From Brachynemurus nebulosus (lineage: Eukaryota; Arthropoda; Insecta; Neuroptera; Myrmeleontidae), in assembly GCA_035578155.1 (NCBI GenBank), contig JAPWDM010000012.1, positions 13,026,501 through 13,090,500 of the forward strand: a DNA stretch of 64,000 bases, given 5' to 3'. The notes beneath the pieces were generated by a model. That model ran no database searches and was not told the DNA's origin. It was given only the letters and a program-made list of their open reading frames with translations. Both the position numbers and the translations under genes were made by a program. Below, piece by piece: positions 60,093 to 64,000 of this stretch; positions within the stretch are counted from its first letter, which is position 1; each line of letters begins with the position of its first letter.

Positions 60093-60470
60093 ATTTATTT
60101 AAACTATACATATTTGTACAGTTTTTAATTATAATTTTTGTTTCTTAATATTGGTAAAAAGAAAAATATTATATGTTTAATAATATTGTGTTTTTTTCCT
60201 TTTTGTCTTTTTATTGAGAGTATTTTTTAATTGTCTACAACAAACAAACAAACAAGATTACTTAAATCATTTCATTTAGAAATTATGTACAGTAGATTTT
60301 AAGTTTTGAAATTGTTTTCATTGCATATAAATACAAATCTTTGTGAATATACAGACCAAAGAAGTGTAAAAGTAATTTGAAAACGATAAAAAATTAATTT
60401 GTTAACGGGAATGGGAAAATAAATGAAATATACCTGTAAATTATCTAAATCTGTTTTTTATTTAATATCC

Positions 60471-61100
60471 TTTTAATTTAAAAAGAAGAGTGGGTATCAT
60501 CTAAAATATGTAAATGATGGAAAAAAATAGAAATCTCTTCATAAGTTTGACATATTTTGATAATTAATATTGAATCATTTTTATTTCTTAATAATATTTT
60601 AAAAATAAAAAAGTATTAACATTAAAACATTCAAAATTTTACATACCTAATTTAAAATTATTTTTAATTTTATAATGTCATATTGCTAATGTAAAGCACC
60701 AGTGCAACCAGGCTTAACGAACGTACATCTAAAAATAATGTTTAAGTCCCGCCAATTCCGCTATTGAAAAAAAAATGTAGTGCGCGATGATGACGCTTTT
60801 TCAGCTTTTGTGGAAAAACCATAAAACGCCGAGCGGAAAAAAAAACGTAGTGCGCGCCACGCGCTTAGTCTTAGGTCATTCTACCCAAAGAGAATAACAC
60901 GCCAGCTACAGTTGGCAACACTGCAGTGGACGGACGCCCATTATAGTTTTTTCTCTATGATTTAATATCTTTAATATGTCATCCTTCCACGACATAAATA
61001 AAAACAAGGTCTCATAGAAGATCTTTTAGATCATATATTATATCATATCCAATACATTAAAAAATTTTTGGTGTTCAGTTATGCCGAGAAATTGTCGAAA
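60471..61100. other. 5' flank of zinc-finger gene D
   Basis: 60471-60860 shows no recognisable element apart from a repeated AAAACGTAGTGCGCG-type motif near 60775 and 60843. From 60870 (AGGTCATTCTACCCAAAGAG) it is homologous to the flank of gene C with an internal deletion, and ends in the shared TTTTTGGTGTTCAG acceptor-like motif before the ATG. Confidence 0.5.
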
Positions 61101-62844
61101 ATGGAAAATAAAGAATCTACATCATCTGTTCAACCTACACAGACTGTTAAAGTTGAGAAAGACTTAGAGGATCTAGGTCATCAATTTCCTAATGTACTGA
61201 AGAAGGAATTATCAGATTCTTTAAATTACCACCAAATAAAATTGAAATTAGAAGACTGTAGTGCTGTTGATTTATCCAGTTTACACACGGAAATAAAACT
61301 GGAAAATGATGACAGTGATATATCAACAGAAAACAGCGTATTATTTGGTGAAAATTGTGAAAACTCTAGTGAATTAAATGTATCTGGAAATACATGCGAA
61401 CTGTTTGGTACAACAGAAAACAGTGAGACTAGTGTTGTAGGTCCTGGAACTTCAGTTAAAACAAGCCAGTTTAAAGAATTGTAAAAAAACTTATTCCAAT
61501 GAAAGAAAATTCAAATGTGATACATGTTTTAAAACATTTTCGCAGTCAAATAACTTAAAAACCCATAAAAGAATACATACTGGCGAAAAGCCATTCAAGT
61601 GTGAGACATGTTTTAAAACATTTACGCAGTTAACTCATTTAATAACACATAAAATACTACACACTGGCGAAAAGCCATTTAAGTGCGATACATGTTTTAA
61701 AACATTTTCGCAGTCAAGTTATTTAAAGTATCATGAACAAACACACACTGGCGAAAAGCCATTGAAGTGTGCAACATGTTTTAAAACATTTTCGCAGTTA
61801 TGTAACTTAAAAACCCATGAAAAAATACACACTGGCGAAAAGCCATTCAAGTGTGATATATGTTTTAAAACATTTTCTCAATCAGGCTCTTTAATAATAC
61901 ATAAAAGAGTACACACTGGTGAAAAGCCATTCAAGTGTGATATATGTTTTAAAACATTTTCTCACTCAAACTCTTTAACAAGACATAAGAGGACACACAC
62001 TGGCGAAAAACCATTTATGTGTGGTATATGTTTTAAAACATTTTCTACGTTAGGTAATCTAAAGTCACATGAAAGAGTACACACTGGCGAAAAGCCGTTC
62101 AAGTGTGATACATGTTATAAAACATTTTCGCTGTTAAGTAACTTAAAAACCCATGAAAAGTTACACACTGGCAAAAAGTTATTCAAGTGTGATATATGTT
62201 TTAAAACATTTTCTCAATCAAGCTCTTTAATAATACATAAAAGAGTACACACTGGTGAAAAGCCATTCAAGTGTGATATATGTTTTAAAACATTTTCTCA
62301 CTCAAACTCTTTAACAAGACATAAGAGGACACACACTGGCGAAAAACCATTTATGTGTGGTATATGTTTTAAAACATTTTCTAACTCAAGTTTTTTAATA
62401 ATACATAAAAGAGTACACACTGGCGAAAAACCATTTAAGTGTGATACATGTTTTAAAACATTTTCTACGTTAGGTAATCTAAAGTCACATGAAAGAGTAC
62501 ACACTGGCGAAAAGCCATTCAAGTGTGATACATGTTTTAAAACATTTTCGCTGTTAAGTAACTTAAAAACCCATGAAAAATTACACACTGGCAAAAAGTT
62601 ATTCAAGTGTGATATATGTTTTAAAACATTTTCTCAATCAGGCTCTTTAATAATACATAAAAGAGTACACACTGATGAAAAACAATTCAAGTGTGATACA
62701 TGCTTTAAAACATTCTCAGACCCAAGGTCTTTAAAGAGACATAAAAGACTACACTCTGGCGAAAAGCAATTCGAGTGTGATGTATGTTTTAAAACATTTT
62801 CGCAGTCAGGTAACTTAAAAAGGCATGAAAGAACACATACTTAA
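61101..62844 (+). pseudogene. C2H2 zinc-finger gene D, +1 frameshift before a 16-finger array
   Basis: The ATG at 61101 (MENKESTSSVQPTQTVKVEK) opens the N-terminal domain; of the four psi-K-x-E motifs the third is lost (IKLK). At about 61459 the run GTTAAAACAAGCC has one A more than gene C (GTTAAACAAGCC), and the frame ends at TAA 61482-61484. The finger region lies in the other frame, open from about 61460 through 62844: 16 fingers from SQSNNLKTH to SQSGNLKRH, then TAA. Fingers 5-8 and 9-13 are a duplicated block. The long finger frame without any other lesion suggests a very young mutation or an error in an A-run. Confidence 0.82.
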
Positions 62845-64000
62845 AAAAAGAAAAATAAGTTAAAGAAGTAAAAGTCAATAATAACGCCAAAGAAAATTAC
62901 AGGGCACGCTCAGGATCGATGAGAGAAATAATACGAACAAAAAATTGTTGAAATATAAGTAAATTTATATTAGATTAATTTATTAATAGAAACATATGAA
63001 ATGTAATTTTGTAACCATTGTAACTATTGTGTAATTATAATATATTTAAATAGCAAACGTCATAAAATAACTGGAGAACTGTAAATGAATGGAGAAATTA
63101 AATCAATTGTATGTATTTTCAGATCTACAAAATTCAGCTCATAAATGACATTTGAGCAAATGCACTTTAAGAATAGTCTGATTTTTCAACACCAGATGTC
63201 ATACCATCCTTGAATAGAAAACTTTTTTTATTATTGTTATTATTATTGATTCGTCAATTATTATATTAAATGTATTAGAAAAATAATCGTCGGTCCAGGA
63301 TAAAAATGTATAAAATGTATTGTTAATTTATTTAATAAAAGAAGATTAATTAAAACTACTTCACACTCTTATTTAGTTAAAACTACTTCACACTCTTATT
63401 TTGTTAAAAATTCAGTAATTTTGTCCTAAAAATAGAAATTGAATAAAAAAAAAAATTCGTCACGTGCGTGTTTTTGACACGCACTAAGTAATGTCACCTC
63501 AGTGAGTGTTAATTTTTTTTCGTTTTTTAAGTACAGTGAGAATACAGCCCTCTTGCGTTTATTCATTATGCATGTATAACTCTACAGCCCTCTTGCATTT
63601 ATTCAGTATGCATGTACAACTCTATAATAATGTTTCCCCCACCATGATCACACAACGATATTAATATGTCATCCTTCGATGACATAAAAAAAAGATTCTC
63701 CATTTTGCCCGAGTCCATAACAAAGGGTCCGGGCAACTGCCCTACCTGACTCATAGGTATATTTATGTTCCAACAAACACTCGAATTAATTCTCGTTTTA
63801 ATGAGCATGCGCATAGTTAATTTTACTGTTCCAACTAGGAAGAATTGTAATTTGTAATTTAACCGTATAGGCATATTAGTCGTAAGCATAAATAAAATAC
63901 ACTAGAATTTTATTTCTGAAAGATAGCTAACTTCAATACATTTTTTTGACTCTCTATGACACTGAGAACGGGGGCACAGGGTATAGATGCCACCGGTGTC
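62845..64000. repeat. 3' flank of zinc-finger gene D, shared with gene C
   Basis: Collinear with 54204-55260: the MITE start (62900), the AT-rich insert, the doubled ACTACTTCACACTCTTATTT unit, CACGTGCGTGTTTTTGACAC, and the MITE end near 63750. It differs by a 160-bp insertion (63047-63206). The window ends inside this duplicated segment. Confidence 0.72.
63047..63206. mobile_element. Internally deleted copy of the 18.9-19.7 kb element
   Basis: TTTAAATAGCAAACGTCATAA..TGAATGGAGAAAT is joined directly to TAAATCAATTGTATGTATTT..CACCAGATGTCATACC. About 640 bp present in the 18.9-kb copy are missing. The paralogous site after gene C (about 54420) lacks it. Confidence 0.7.

Noticed and set aside
62298..62606. 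Minus-strand ORFs across the zinc-finger arrays (also 44779-45072)
   Set aside because: Antisense shadows of the repetitive finger sequence.

Overview
The window is AT-rich animal nuclear DNA, most likely from an insect. The evidence is intron-containing genes with GT/AG junctions, a raptor orthologue, animal-type C2H2 zinc-finger arrays, mariner, Tc1-like and hAT transposon remains, and many inverted-repeat MITEs. A hemipteran is a guess from general texture; the sequence does not fix the order. There are no operons, no CRISPR array, and no rRNA or tRNA that I can recognise.

Region 1 (1-16.5 kb, + strand) is the 3' two thirds of the gene for Raptor, the mTORC1 scaffold. Six exons (1086-1719, 3224-3947, 8893-9317, 12793-13108, 14822-14938, 16312-16510) keep phase through every junction. 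They give 804 codons plus a TGA stop and cover the HEAT repeats, a serine-rich linker and a seven-bladed WD40 propeller. The N-terminal conserved (RNC) domain lies upstream of the window. Its introns are full of mobile DNA: two are almost wholly long inverted repeats, one holds two hAT elements side by side in one 8-bp target, one holds a duplicated Harbinger-like element, and one a TTAA-flanked MITE.

Region 2 (16.5-33.8 kb) has no intact gene. It is layered transposon debris: foldback elements with perfect 9-bp target duplications, TTA- and TTAA-flanked MITEs, and a mariner transposase split by a TTAA-specific element.

Region 3 (33.8-64 kb) holds four paralogous C2H2 zinc-finger genes (A minus; B, C, D plus) in repeated cassettes. 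They share a putative 5' splice acceptor, an acidic N-terminal domain with up to four psi-K-x-E SUMO-acceptor motifs, a 12-16 finger array, and the same CAGGG-ended repeat just after the stop. A and B look intact, C has a premature stop inside finger 11, and D has a one-base frameshift between the N-terminal domain and the fingers. Between them lie a decayed Tc1/mariner-like element with a spliced DDE transposase, an 864-bp near-perfect foldback, hAT MITEs, and two sets of duplicated segments. In several places one copy serves as the empty site for insertions in the other.

The most interesting theme is a young, expanding zinc-finger family with a SUMO-site-rich tail, sitting in DNA saturated with recently active inverted-repeat transposons. 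This recalls the KRAB zinc-finger/transposon arms race in form, but a silencing role is inference only.
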